From Pseudomonadota bacterium (GTDB taxonomy: Bacteria > Desulfobacterota > Desulfobacteria > Desulfobacterales > JAHIVH01), in the NCBI GenBank assembly GCA_018816735.1, contig JAHIVH010000061.1:310001-374000 (forward strand): a DNA stretch of 64,000 nucleotides, in the 5' to 3' direction. The position numbers and the translations under genes were made by a program. The notes under the pieces are model-generated. The model saw only the letters and a program-made list of their open reading frames with translations. It had not been told where the DNA came from and did not search any database. Of this stretch, positions 38,447 to 47,393 are shown in pieces (the first letter of the stretch is position 1; each line of letters starts with the position of its first letter).

Positions 38447-40279
38447 ATGCAAAGATATCTGAAATTTGTTTCAATTATATCATCAGCAATCATTCTTTAT
38501 CTGTCTCTTGGCTGCGGATATTTGAAAAAGGAAGGCGAGGACGCCTATGAACCCTTTTATGACTCAGATCATTACATGCCGGGCGATTCGATTAATGCCC
38601 TGGGCTATGAGGATGGGCAACAGATTGACGTGTATTTGACAGGCCAGACAAAGAGTACAGATATTCGTCCATTGAGTGACGGCGATTATGTCAAACCCAA
38701 TGTCCAGATCCCTGTTTATATCGAAACAGCGACACGGTTCAAAGGCAAAGACCCCATGGATCAAAGGGTATATATCAGCGATGGCGGGAATCATTTCAGC
38801 GTGGAAGCATTTCTGGATGAAGCCAGCGGATTCTACACCTGTGAATATACCTTTGATGACAGTTTCCTTATCTATCCGTTGCTCATTCAGGTGATTTATC
38901 CGGACAATCAGGCATCGAAAAAGAAGCTGCTTTTACGGACACGGGAAAATCCCTTAAAACCGTCTTCGGACAAACTTGTCAAGAACGGGCTTGGCATTAC
39001 CCTGGGACAAAATGCCCTGGACAGTCTTAAAGCACAGTTTCAGAATATGGTGCCGGGAAGCCTGAAACTGACAAAACTTAAACCGTCCACATCTGACGGG
39101 TACATATTTTATCTGGAACTGGGGTCATTGATAGGTGCAAATCTCAACCTGAACGACACATACATAAAGGATGACGAGGAGACAAGAGGTCTTTCCATGG
39201 AACTTGATCTGACCTCCAGAGTTCAAAATCAGTCCGCATATGCTCAAATGATGAACTGGCTCATCGATCTTCTTGACCCCATTATCGATTCAGCCGGTCT
39301 TTCAGACCAGGTCATCGGCCCGGTTTCCTTTTCTCTTTCCGATATGCTTGCCGATCTTGCAAAGAACAACGACGATACAGGTGCAGAAAGCGACGCGTCA
39401 GAAAATGCGTTCCTGAATCTGTTGGAAAATCTTACCCTTGATTCCCAGTTGTTTCTAAACATATTTGGGTTACCGGAAGATACGGATGCTGATTTTGCAG
39501 CCGTCGGTGCAGGACTTTATGCCACAGACACAAAAAATCTGGCGATTGATCCTGAAACGGAAAAACCCGTCTGGCCGGATGTACAGGTGGATAATACAGA
39601 TACAAACATAGATATGTCAAAAATAAAAACAGGCACGACGGATCTGGGTATTGGTATTTCCCAGTACAATCTGAATCAGGTGATCAGCAGCATGATGAAC
39701 AGTTTCAGAATCGTTTTGGGTCCGGACAGGATAGCAACCTTAAAAGACTACATTGCGACCGAGAATCCGGATGATGTGATGACGCTTGCCCTTACCCTTA
39801 ATCCGGAAGGCATTGCTGTGGATTTTACCCAGCCTGACCTGGTTTCAGCAAATACGGCGTTGATTGCCGTCAATGACATTCATGCAGAAATACTTGAAAA
39901 TGAAATTGCAAAAGCACTGCTATCCATAGATATCACGTTAAAAGTCGATTCGTCTTTCAGCATCGAAGACGGCAATCTTTACCTGGATCTGGAAATAAAA
40001 CCTTTGGAGGATCTGTGTCATATCCATCTGATGAAAGATAACAAAGGAATCGGGATCGTTGACCACAGAAGTCTGGTGACCAAACTTTTTCAGGAAATTG
40101 CCGGTTGCGAGCCAGATAAACCGCTCAAGGTATCCATATCGCTCAGTGACCTGGGAATCATGCCCTCACTCAGCAAGGGAGCAGGCAACATTAATTTTGA
40201 CGGCAAAGGCAATTGCTTTATGAACCTGGCTGTTGAAAGCATTGATGCAAGCCGGTTTTGTTTTATTTCTTCATTATAG
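38447..40279 (+). CDS. Large lipoprotein of unknown function, lipid-binding-like
   Basis: 610 aa. Signal with lipobox LSLGC (Cys at about residue 23). The N-terminal ~130 residues after the anchor look like a beta-sandwich (QIPVYIETATRFKGKD, VYISDGGNHFSVEAFLD). The rest is long alternating amphipathic beta and helices with phrases such as LGIGISQYNLNQVISSMMNSF and GLGITLGQNALDSLKAQFQNM. This pattern reminds me of TULIP/BPI-like lipid-binding proteins, but I cannot confirm it. GAGGAGG precedes the ATG. It stands between a DMT transporter and an outer-membrane barrel, so an envelope or lipid-transfer role is plausible. Confidence 0.7.
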   Translation: MQRYLKFVSIISSAIILYLSLGCGYLKKEGEDAYEPFYDSDHYMPGDSINALGYEDGQQIDVYLTGQTKSTDIRPLSDGDYVKPNVQIPVYIETATRFKGKDPMDQRVYISDGGNHFSVEAFLDEASGFYTCEYTFDDSFLIYPLLIQVIYPDNQASKKKLLLRTRENPLKPSSDKLVKNGLGITLGQNALDSLKAQFQNMVPGSLKLTKLKPSTSDGYIFYLELGSLIGANLNLNDTYIKDDEETRGLSMELDLTSRVQNQSAYAQMMNWLIDLLDPIIDSAGLSDQVIGPVSFSLSDMLADLAKNNDDTGAESDASENAFLNLLENLTLDSQLFLNIFGLPEDTDADFAAVGAGLYATDTKNLAIDPETEKPVWPDVQVDNTDTNIDMSKIKTGTTDLGIGISQYNLNQVISSMMNSFRIVLGPDRIATLKDYIATENPDDVMTLALTLNPEGIAVDFTQPDLVSANTALIAVNDIHAEILENEIAKALLSIDITLKVDSSFSIEDGNLYLDLEIKPLEDLCHIHLMKDNKGIGIVDHRSLVTKLFQEIAGCEPDKPLKVSISLSDLGIMPSLSKGAGNINFDGKGNCFMNLAVESIDASRFCFISSL

Positions 40280-40334
40280 GCAAAAAGATGATTATGAATT
40301 CAAATGGCCCTCTATGCAAAACAAGGAGTGATGG

Positions 40335-42257
40335 ATGAAATTGATCTTGATGCTGTGTTTATGCCTGTTTCTCATTTTAACATTTTTCAGGACGCCCTAT
40401 TGTGACAGTCTGTTTATGGACAAGGAGGAAGATGAGCAATCGAGCCCTTTCAATCTGGAAAAACTGTTTGAAAAAACGGACAAGCAAATCAAGGAAAAGG
40501 TTTCCGGCAGTGTTTTGGATCCACCCAAAGAAGGGAATTACGCGCTCTTCAGAAATGCGAAATTTCATTTGAAGGGGGATTTTCAGATAAATAGTGTTTT
40601 CTACAGTGAGAGAGATGTAAACGGGTATAATGGAAACGATAAAAAATGGGATTCAGTCAAGGAATTGGACGTGAGAACCCAGACAAATGAAGTGGAAGCC
40701 TTCATGTATCATGATCTTACACTGAAACCTGTGATTGAATTTAATGATGGCATGGTCTTCTTGCACATGTCTTTGTATCATGGCGGATTCATGTATGAAA
40801 TGGATTATCCGAATGTGGTGTATGATAATAAGAGTCCTACCAAAGATTTTCTGCAGTCGAGACTCGATTATCAGAAACTCATCGTCGAATCCGTCTTTCT
40901 TGAAATGATTACGCCGGCCGGTATTATTGCTGCAGGTATTTTTCCGGATGAGATACTCGGTATCAATCTCAACGGATTGATATATGGAATCGGCCTGCCC
41001 AAATATCCCAATCAAACCTTTGCGTTTGCCTACGGCATAAAAAGTGAGGGGTACAACAAATACGCATTTGAGCATCCCGAGGGGATTTATTACACCGATA
41101 CACAGAATGATGATAACTATCAGGACAAAGATGACCAGACCGTATTTGCATTTCTTTTAATGTATGACAACAAGGATACCCTCAAAGGGAAAATTCAGCT
41201 GGCAAGAGCCAGAGGCGGCTCAGGATCTCCCACGTATGAGGATTTAAGAGTTAACAGCCTGTCCGGCGAACTGGATTACCATAAAGATAAACTGAAAATC
41301 TATGCAAGATATGATATCCGGCAGGGCCCCATTGTTCCGTTTACGAAAAATGATGAAGGTAAAATTTTAAAGCAGATTCCTGATATTTTCAACACTGTTC
41401 TTGCTCAGGTTGATGCAAACGGCGAACAATACCGAACATTAAATTTTAATGTGGAAGATCTCGAAATTCCATTTGGCATCAGTTTTTTTGCCATGGCAAG
41501 CTACGATATGGGCAGATATACACCGGAAGCCGGTTTTTTATACACATCAGGCGGCAGTAAATGGTATGAGGCAAACCATTTCATGGACCGGTCATTTGAG
41601 CCGGAAGGGAACAGAACCCCAAGGCCCTATATGAAAGCATACCTCCTAAACGAGATTGAAGACAAATATCATCCCCTGATCAGCAATTTTGCGACTTATG
41701 TTATGCCAAGAGATACGGAAGTCATGTCTTATCAAAACATGACCGCTTTCAAAATAGGCACCAAATACCGGATCAGCGAACATTTTGAACTTTTTACCCA
41801 GGCGCTGGCTGCATGGCGGTCCAATGTCAAGTACTATGAAGAGGACTACTGGGATGTCTTCATGCTGTCATATTTCTATTTCAACCTGAGATCCTACTCG
41901 GCGCCGGACGGCACAAAAAGAACCCTGGTACCTGCACTGGTTTCCCTGCAGAATGTGGACTACCACCAGAAAGTAGATCCGTTTTTAGGTATGGAATTCA
42001 ATGGAAAACTGACCTGGTTTGCCCGACAAGGCCTTGAGATATCACTGATTGGCGCCTATTTCAAAACAGGCGGCTTTTACGAAGATTTGCTGACACCGAA
42101 AAAATATCTTCTCCAGAAAGCGACAATTGATGAAAATGTGAATGTGCAGCTCGTCGGCAACCCTTCAATATTTTACGGACCCAATGAGTCTACCAATACA
42201 TATAAACCAACTGATGCATGGACGGCTCAGTTAAAATTTGACTTTAAATTTCAATAG
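40335..42257 (+). CDS. Outer-membrane beta-barrel protein, uncharacterised
   Basis: 640 aa with a signal peptide (LILMLCLCLFLILTFFRTPYC) and, after a charged helical stretch (about 28-55), many aromatic-bordered alternating strands, such as LKGDFQINSVFYS, EAFMYHDLTLKPVIEFN, LFTQALAAWRSNVKYY and AQLKFDFKFQ. The protein ends in Phe-Gln, with the penultimate phenylalanine close to the usual barrel C-terminal signal. This is the size and texture of DUF1302-type barrels that work with lipid/hydrocarbon export systems; exact family not verified. AAGGAG precedes the ATG; 55 bases separate it from the lipoprotein gene. Confidence 0.78.
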   Translation: MKLILMLCLCLFLILTFFRTPYCDSLFMDKEEDEQSSPFNLEKLFEKTDKQIKEKVSGSVLDPPKEGNYALFRNAKFHLKGDFQINSVFYSERDVNGYNGNDKKWDSVKELDVRTQTNEVEAFMYHDLTLKPVIEFNDGMVFLHMSLYHGGFMYEMDYPNVVYDNKSPTKDFLQSRLDYQKLIVESVFLEMITPAGIIAAGIFPDEILGINLNGLIYGIGLPKYPNQTFAFAYGIKSEGYNKYAFEHPEGIYYTDTQNDDNYQDKDDQTVFAFLLMYDNKDTLKGKIQLARARGGSGSPTYEDLRVNSLSGELDYHKDKLKIYARYDIRQGPIVPFTKNDEGKILKQIPDIFNTVLAQVDANGEQYRTLNFNVEDLEIPFGISFFAMASYDMGRYTPEAGFLYTSGGSKWYEANHFMDRSFEPEGNRTPRPYMKAYLLNEIEDKYHPLISNFATYVMPRDTEVMSYQNMTAFKIGTKYRISEHFELFTQALAAWRSNVKYYEEDYWDVFMLSYFYFNLRSYSAPDGTKRTLVPALVSLQNVDYHQKVDPFLGMEFNGKLTWFARQGLEISLIGAYFKTGGFYEDLLTPKKYLLQKATIDENVNVQLVGNPSIFYGPNESTNTYKPTDAWTAQLKFDFKFQ

Positions 42258-42274
42258 AATCAAAGGATGTGACC

Positions 42275-42751
42275 ATGGATAACCAGAAGTATGTCAAATC
42301 CGCGCCTGTCATTATCGGGTGCGACCACGCTGCATTTCCGCTCAAGGAAAAAATCAAATCGTTTTTAGTCGACGCAACTATTGAAGTCAAGGATGTGGGG
42401 ACATTCAGTGAACAATCGGTTAATTATGCAGAATATGGCATGAAGGTGGCCTCAAAAATTTCCAGGGGAGAATTCACGCGTGGCATTCTGTTATGCGGGA
42501 CCGGCCTGGGCATGTCCATGGTGGCAAACAGATTCCCCCATGTTCGTGCCGCACTTTGCAGTGATATATTTTCGGCTCAAATGAGCAGATATCACAATGA
42601 CTCGAATATTCTTGTCCTGGGTGGCCGTGTGATCGGGGAAACACTTGCCATGGAACTGGTCAGAAACTGGCTTGAAACCCCTTTTCTGGGAGAGCGTCAT
42701 CAGGACAGACTCGCGACGTTTGACACCATACCCAGTGAAGAAGGCATTTAG
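42275..42751 (+). CDS. rpiB: Ribose-5-phosphate isomerase B
   Basis: 158 aa. Interconverts ribose-5-phosphate and ribulose-5-phosphate; completes the non-oxidative pentose phosphate set with tal and tkt and supplies prs. Motifs: IIGCDHAAFPLKEKIK, YAEYGMKVASKI, ILLCGTGLGMSMVANR with the catalytic Cys in LCGTG, and HNDSNILVLGGRVIG. I chose the ATG at 42275 because AAAGGA stands at normal distance; GTG six bases upstream is too close to it. It is 17 bases after the barrel gene, so the envelope genes are physically inside the sugar-phosphate operon. Confidence 0.92.
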   Translation: MDNQKYVKSAPVIIGCDHAAFPLKEKIKSFLVDATIEVKDVGTFSEQSVNYAEYGMKVASKISRGEFTRGILLCGTGLGMSMVANRFPHVRAALCSDIFSAQMSRYHNDSNILVLGGRVIGETLAMELVRNWLETPFLGERHQDRLATFDTIPSEEGI

Positions 42752-42858
42752 ACACAGAATCAATTTTTTGCCATGAAGCACATGAAAGAAAACGCCCTGA
42801 GCAACATGGTTTTAAACATGATCCAACCCAGATTATTACATTGAGAGGAGTTTATAAA

Positions 42859-43929
42859 ATGGTAACTGAAAGCAAATTTGAATTGGAAACATCCATGATA
42901 TGCCTTAACAAAAAGAATGCGATAAAGGCCTTTTTCAATCATCATGGTATCATGCAAAAGACCGTCATGGTTGCACTCCTGTTCGTACTCTCTTTATGGA
43001 TGTATGCCTGCGAGCGTCAGGATGAAATCCCCCTCCTGCAGGATCATTTTGTGACGCTTCCAAATGGCGATGTCATGCATTATCTTGAAACCGGCAACCC
43101 TGATGGCAAACCCATTTTGTTCGTGCACGGATATCCGACATCTGCATTTCTTTACAGAAACATCATCACCCGTATTGCGCCGGATGAGAATTCTCCTTAC
43201 AGGTGTATCTCCATTTCCCATATTGGTTTTGGCAAATCAAGCTGCCCGGGAGATGGGTCAATCATCAGTCCCCTTTATGAAGTGGACAGACTGGAAGAAT
43301 TCATTGAGCTGATGAATCTGGACAATTTTGCCGCAGTCATTCACGATTGGGGCGGACCGATCGGCGCTGCCGCCACGTTAAGACAATCGGACAGAATGAG
43401 CCATCTGATTATCCTGAATACCATGCTGGCCTTCCCGGAAATCTCTTTTCTCGATCTTGAATCCATCATGGGGTTTACAAATGGTTTCTTTTCACAACCC
43501 AGACCGCTGATCGAAATGGTTTATCCCGATGCGGTAAAAGGTGCCATGCAGCTTCTTTCAACATCGGTTATGTCCGATGCCGTTCTTGAAACCTATGCAG
43601 AACCCTTCAGAGGCACAGATGATGAATGCAAATGTAAAATACGTGCCGGGATTAATTTGTTTTCAAAAGCGCACACCGAAATCGCCATATTTGAAGAAAT
43701 CAAGGAAAATGCCGTTGCAAAATGGTCAGACAAGCCGGCTGTATTTTTATGGGGAACAAATGATCCCTTGTTAGGTGCCATTACCGGCATTGGCATTGAT
43801 GCCCATAAAGCCATGGAAAGTATTTTTCCCCAGGCAGAAACAATGCGCATCAAAGGCGCCAGCCATTTTATGCAGGAAGACAAACCCGATGAGATAGCAG
43901 ACAGGATCATCGAATTTATCGAACTCTAA
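42859..43929 (+). CDS. Alpha/beta hydrolase, haloalkane-dehalogenase-like, probably exported
   Basis: 356 aa from the ATG at 42859 (GAGAGGAG upstream). A hydrophobic segment at about 35-50 (VMVALLFVLSLWMYAC) suggests export or anchoring, with a poor lipobox. The fold is clear: oxyanion motif LFVHGYPTSAFLYRNI, nucleophile in IHDWGGPIGAAA (Asp, as in haloalkane and fluoroacetate dehalogenases), PAVFLWGTNDPL and the catalytic His in GASHFMQEDKP. Asp as nucleophile separates it from Ser esterases. True substrate unknown; a dehalogenase or epoxide-hydrolase-like reaction is possible. It is in the run 107 bases after rpiB. Confidence 0.82.
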   Translation: MVTESKFELETSMICLNKKNAIKAFFNHHGIMQKTVMVALLFVLSLWMYACERQDEIPLLQDHFVTLPNGDVMHYLETGNPDGKPILFVHGYPTSAFLYRNIITRIAPDENSPYRCISISHIGFGKSSCPGDGSIISPLYEVDRLEEFIELMNLDNFAAVIHDWGGPIGAAATLRQSDRMSHLIILNTMLAFPEISFLDLESIMGFTNGFFSQPRPLIEMVYPDAVKGAMQLLSTSVMSDAVLETYAEPFRGTDDECKCKIRAGINLFSKAHTEIAIFEEIKENAVAKWSDKPAVFLWGTNDPLLGAITGIGIDAHKAMESIFPQAETMRIKGASHFMQEDKPDEIADRIIEFIEL

Positions 43930-43948
43930 AAAACAAGGAGCACCTGAA

Positions 43949-44137
43949 ATGGCAAACCATGATTGTGAGACATGCAAATTCAGAGCAACATATGACAACA
44001 ACCCCAAATCATTTTCAGGCCGTATCTGGAGATGGCACGCAGGATGGTGCCCGGGATGGAAGTCGTATATCACCTCTCTTCCGGATGAAGATAGAATTAA
44101 ACTGGCGAACAAATACAACATGGATAAATATAAATAA
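43949..44137 (+). CDS. Small cysteine/tryptophan-rich protein, unknown function
   Basis: 62 aa. Three cysteines: Cys6 and Cys9 in CETC and one in WRWHAGWCPGWKSY; with His in WRWHAGWC these could bind a metal. The C-terminal part (LPDEDRIKLANKYN) is a helix. AAGGAG at good distance and a snug fit between the hydrolase (19 bases) and PPi-phosphofructokinase (33 bases) show that it is a real gene. No signal peptide. Confidence 0.75.
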   Translation: MANHDCETCKFRATYDNNPKSFSGRIWRWHAGWCPGWKSYITSLPDEDRIKLANKYNMDKYK

Positions 44138-44170
44138 ATCTATTTTTTTGTAAATCACAGGAGATTTTTT

Positions 44171-46261
44171 GTGAGTAATAAGCAACTGGGTATGGAGACC
44201 CTTCTTTCTAATCCTGAAGTAAAAAAAATAATTGATAACCTGAGCCTTGAAGAAGCGGAACGGATAACATATGTCCCTCCTAAATGCGAAGCCTTTGCAA
44301 ACAAATATTCGATTCTTTCACCTACAGATCAATACACCTTCTCCCTTGACCCGGAGGTGCTAAAAAAACTCCCCAGAATCAGTAGCAACAAAGTTCAGCT
44401 GATTTCCGGTAACAACGAAACAGATGAACCCCATCTCACCGCATTCACCAAAGAGCGAAGAATAGGAATCGTATTTTCAGGCGGCCCCGCTCCAGGAGGA
44501 CATAATGTTATCGCAGGTCTTTTTGATGCTGCAAAAGCCGCCAATCCCAGGAACAAAATATTCGGTTTTCTGCAGGGCCCGGATGGCATTATAGAAGGTC
44601 AGGCCATCGAAATATCAGAGCGCCTGATCAATGCAAACAGAAACAAGGGCGGTTTTTCAATGATCAAAACCGGCAGAACCAAAATTGATTCAAAAGAGAA
44701 GCTGGCGTTGTCAAGGGAAACCTGCAGAAAATTGAATATTGATGCATTAATTATTGTTGGCGGAGATGATTCCAATACCAATGCGGCATTTCTGGCTCAG
44801 GAGCTTTTTGATGACCGGATCCAGGTCATCGGCGTACCCAAAACGATCGATGGGGATATCCAGGTCAAAGACAGCAACGGCACGATGCTTTGCGCCATGT
44901 CCTTTGGATTCCACACAGCAGCACGATCCTTTGCCCGAAATATCGGCAGCCTCTGTGTGGACGGCCATTCAGATGTCAAATACTGGCATATCTGCAAAGT
45001 AATGGGCCGGACCGCGAGTCATCTGGCACTTGAAGTTGCCTTGCAAACCCATGCCAACCTGACTCTGATCGGTGAAGACCTGGCAGACTATATTGATGAG
45101 AAGAGACTGAAACAGGCAGAAGAAACCCAGGAAGTCGATTATTCGGCATATGGCATGACCCTGAGACACCTGTCCCGTCTGATATGTGATGCGATCGTAA
45201 AACGCGCGGCTGCCGGTAAAAATTACGGTGTTATCGTCATTCCGGAAGGGGTGCTGGAATATATAAACGAAATTCAGATCATCATTACAAAATTAAATAC
45301 GATTATTGCCGACTACAACCACACGCATGACAAGGATTTCCACACGACGTTCCCTACGCTTGAGGATAAGCTTGAGTACTTGCGAAGGCTTGTAAGAGGG
45401 GTTCGTCCTGAACTGCCGGCAGGTCTCTGGAATGCCCATGATGACGACCTGTTCAATGACATGCCTGATTTTTTCAAACAAGGCCTTCTTACGGAAAGGG
45501 ATAGCCATGGAAACTTTCAATTTTCACAGGTTGAAACCGATAAGATCATTATGACGATGGTGAAGGACTACCTGGATATTTTAAAAGAAAAAGGAAAATA
45601 TACCATTGGTATAAAAAATGACTATTTTCAAAGCATGCTGGAAAGAGATGGCCTTGACCCGGATTTTTATGGCCCTGTGATGTTCAGGAATTATGGAAAT
45701 GGCGAGTTTCTGCTTATCAAGCAGGATATCATATCGAAAAAAACCCTTGTCCAGACATTCATTAAAAGCGGCAAACTTGAACAGGAAGAGGAACTGCCGC
45801 CTGCGGTGATCAGGATTTATGATAAAACCGTCCCCAAATTCAGAACCCAGACCCATTTTTTCGGTTATGACGGAAGAGGAAGTGATCCGACACGCTTTGA
45901 TTGTGATTATACATACAACCTTGGGTTGACGGTTTTCAGCCTTGTTGCAAATGGGGCAACCGGACAGATGGCGGCCATTAAAAATCTTGATCAGGATTTT
46001 TCAAAATGGGAGCCGATTGGCGTTCCCATTGCGCCGTTGATGCACCTTGAGGAGAGAAAAGGGAAAATGACGCTTGTAATCGAAAAAAGTCTGGTGAACC
46101 TGGAGTCCAATGCCTTCAGGATTGTAAAGGCTTTAAGAGAGAAGTGGCTCGCGGCTTCTCCTTCAGACGATGATTTCAGAAGTCCCGGACCGATCCGGTT
46201 TACCGGTAAAAGTGAAGAGGAAAGACCGATGACGCTGATCTTGAACGCCATCGGGGCATAG
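44171..46261 (+). CDS. pfp: Pyrophosphate-dependent 6-phosphofructokinase
   Basis: 696 aa, starting with GTG after an AGGAG site. Interconverts fructose-6-phosphate and fructose-1,6-bisphosphate with PPi. Motifs: IGIVFSGGPAPGGHNVIAG, the PPi-type GGDDSNTNAAFLA (Asp in place of the ATP-type Gly), PKTIDGDIQV with the catalytic Asp, and VMGRTASHLALEVAL. Length and the C-terminal extension match the long plant/spirochaete-type PFP. It closes the run; a hairpin follows. PPi made by MetK and Apt is its natural cosubstrate, and DHAP from the proposed aldolase enters at the same level of glycolysis. Confidence 0.93.
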   Translation: MSNKQLGMETLLSNPEVKKIIDNLSLEEAERITYVPPKCEAFANKYSILSPTDQYTFSLDPEVLKKLPRISSNKVQLISGNNETDEPHLTAFTKERRIGIVFSGGPAPGGHNVIAGLFDAAKAANPRNKIFGFLQGPDGIIEGQAIEISERLINANRNKGGFSMIKTGRTKIDSKEKLALSRETCRKLNIDALIIVGGDDSNTNAAFLAQELFDDRIQVIGVPKTIDGDIQVKDSNGTMLCAMSFGFHTAARSFARNIGSLCVDGHSDVKYWHICKVMGRTASHLALEVALQTHANLTLIGEDLADYIDEKRLKQAEETQEVDYSAYGMTLRHLSRLICDAIVKRAAAGKNYGVIVIPEGVLEYINEIQIIITKLNTIIADYNHTHDKDFHTTFPTLEDKLEYLRRLVRGVRPELPAGLWNAHDDDLFNDMPDFFKQGLLTERDSHGNFQFSQVETDKIIMTMVKDYLDILKEKGKYTIGIKNDYFQSMLERDGLDPDFYGPVMFRNYGNGEFLLIKQDIISKKTLVQTFIKSGKLEQEEELPPAVIRIYDKTVPKFRTQTHFFGYDGRGSDPTRFDCDYTYNLGLTVFSLVANGATGQMAAIKNLDQDFSKWEPIGVPIAPLMHLEERKGKMTLVIEKSLVNLESNAFRIVKALREKWLAASPSDDDFRSPGPIRFTGKSEEERPMTLILNAIGA

Positions 46262-46293
46262 GATTCTTTATGATGTCCATCTTGACAAAATAA

Positions 46294-46319
46294 TGGCGGC
46301 GAATTTCCGCCAGTATTTA
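46294..46319. terminator. Hairpin ending the SAM-salvage operon, shared with the convergent MscS gene
   Basis: TGGCGG (46294-46299) / CCGCCA (46307-46312), 7-base loop, then GTATTTAT. It lies 33 bases after the PFP stop and 19 bases before the MscS stop on the other strand, the usual place for a bidirectional terminator. The stem is short. Confidence 0.6.
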
Positions 46320-46330
46320 TCTGCTCCCAA

Positions 46331-47389
46331 TTATTTAATATGAATATCCTGCTGGGGGAATGGTATTTCAATGCCTTCTTTAATAAAACGCTTGTATATG
46401 GCAGTGTTAAGAATATGTATCACCCTCCCCCGCATAACCGGTTTTTCCACCCAGCACAACAGTTCGTGATCGAGGCTTGAATTGCCGAATGTCCGGAAAC
46501 GAACCCGGGGTTCGGGAATAGTGCAGACTTCCGGTATGGTGTTTGCCACATCCAGCAATACCGCATGGACCTTATCAATATCTGAACCATAGGCCACACC
46601 TATCTGAACGCGAATACGATATTTCTCATGGGGTCCGCCAGCCTCATTCGTTATTTTCGTATTTCCCATAATGGAATTGGGCACCGTGATTTCAACATCG
46701 TCACGTGTTAAAAGGCGCGTACTTCTTATGCCGATGTTGGTCACTTCTCCCCGCTCACCCGAATCAAGGACAATGAAGTCGCCCATCTTATACGGGGCAT
46801 CCGCAACGATAAAGACACCGGAGAACAGGTTTGCCAGGGTATCCTTGGCGGCAAAGGAAATGGCAAGACCGAGGATTCCTGCAGACGCCATCCATGCGGT
46901 GACATCAATATTCCACGCCAGAAAAACGAAATATATGGACAGGGCCATGACAAGAATCATCAGGAGATTGTTGAACAGAGGCAAGGTCCGGTCCTGGACC
47001 ATTTTAAACCGGTTGTTGTCGTGACTTAAATATTCCAGAAGCAGTTTCATGAATTTCAGGCCTGCACCTGCCCAGAGGAAAATGGCCACGGTTTTAAGTC
47101 CGCTCAAGGTCAGAGAATGAATGGTCGGTGTCAGCTCAAGCCTTTCTGTGGCGAGTGACAGGCCAAAGAGAATGATACTGACGAAAACAGGTCTGTGAAA
47201 AATATCAAAAACCTTGTCATCCATGGCGAATGCCGTCTTTTCTATCCACCGTTTGATATAACGGGTCACAACAAGATCCAGAATTTTCGCTACCCCGTAA
47301 AACAGAATGATAATCAGGAGGGCCTGAAGATAGGTATTGGGTGCGATCCGGGCAATGGTTTCCACCAGTTTGTCTGTTTTGAAAGTCAT
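46331..47389 (-). CDS. Small-conductance mechanosensitive channel, MscS family
   Basis: 352 aa. Three to five transmembrane helices lead to the pore-lining helix and beta domain: AWMASAGILGLAISFAAKDTLANLFSGVFIVAD (seen in part as GILGLAISFAAKDTLANLFS), then YKMGDFIVLDSGERGEVTNIGIRSTRLLTRDDVEITVPN (MGDFIVLDSGERGEVTNIG). A C-terminal alpha/beta cage follows. It releases solutes on hypo-osmotic shock. Single-gene unit or the end of the CoA-transferase group, only 4 bases from the next gene upstream. Confidence 0.92.
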   Translation of the reverse strand: MTFKTDKLVETIARIAPNTYLQALLIIILFYGVAKILDLVVTRYIKRWIEKTAFAMDDKVFDIFHRPVFVSIILFGLSLATERLELTPTIHSLTLSGLKTVAIFLWAGAGLKFMKLLLEYLSHDNNRFKMVQDRTLPLFNNLLMILVMALSIYFVFLAWNIDVTAWMASAGILGLAISFAAKDTLANLFSGVFIVADAPYKMGDFIVLDSGERGEVTNIGIRSTRLLTRDDVEITVPNSIMGNTKITNEAGGPHEKYRIRVQIGVAYGSDIDKVHAVLLDVANTIPEVCTIPEPRVRFRTFGNSSLDHELLCWVEKPVMRGRVIHILNTAIYKRFIKEGIEIPFPQQDIHIK

Positions 47390-47393
47390 TCAA

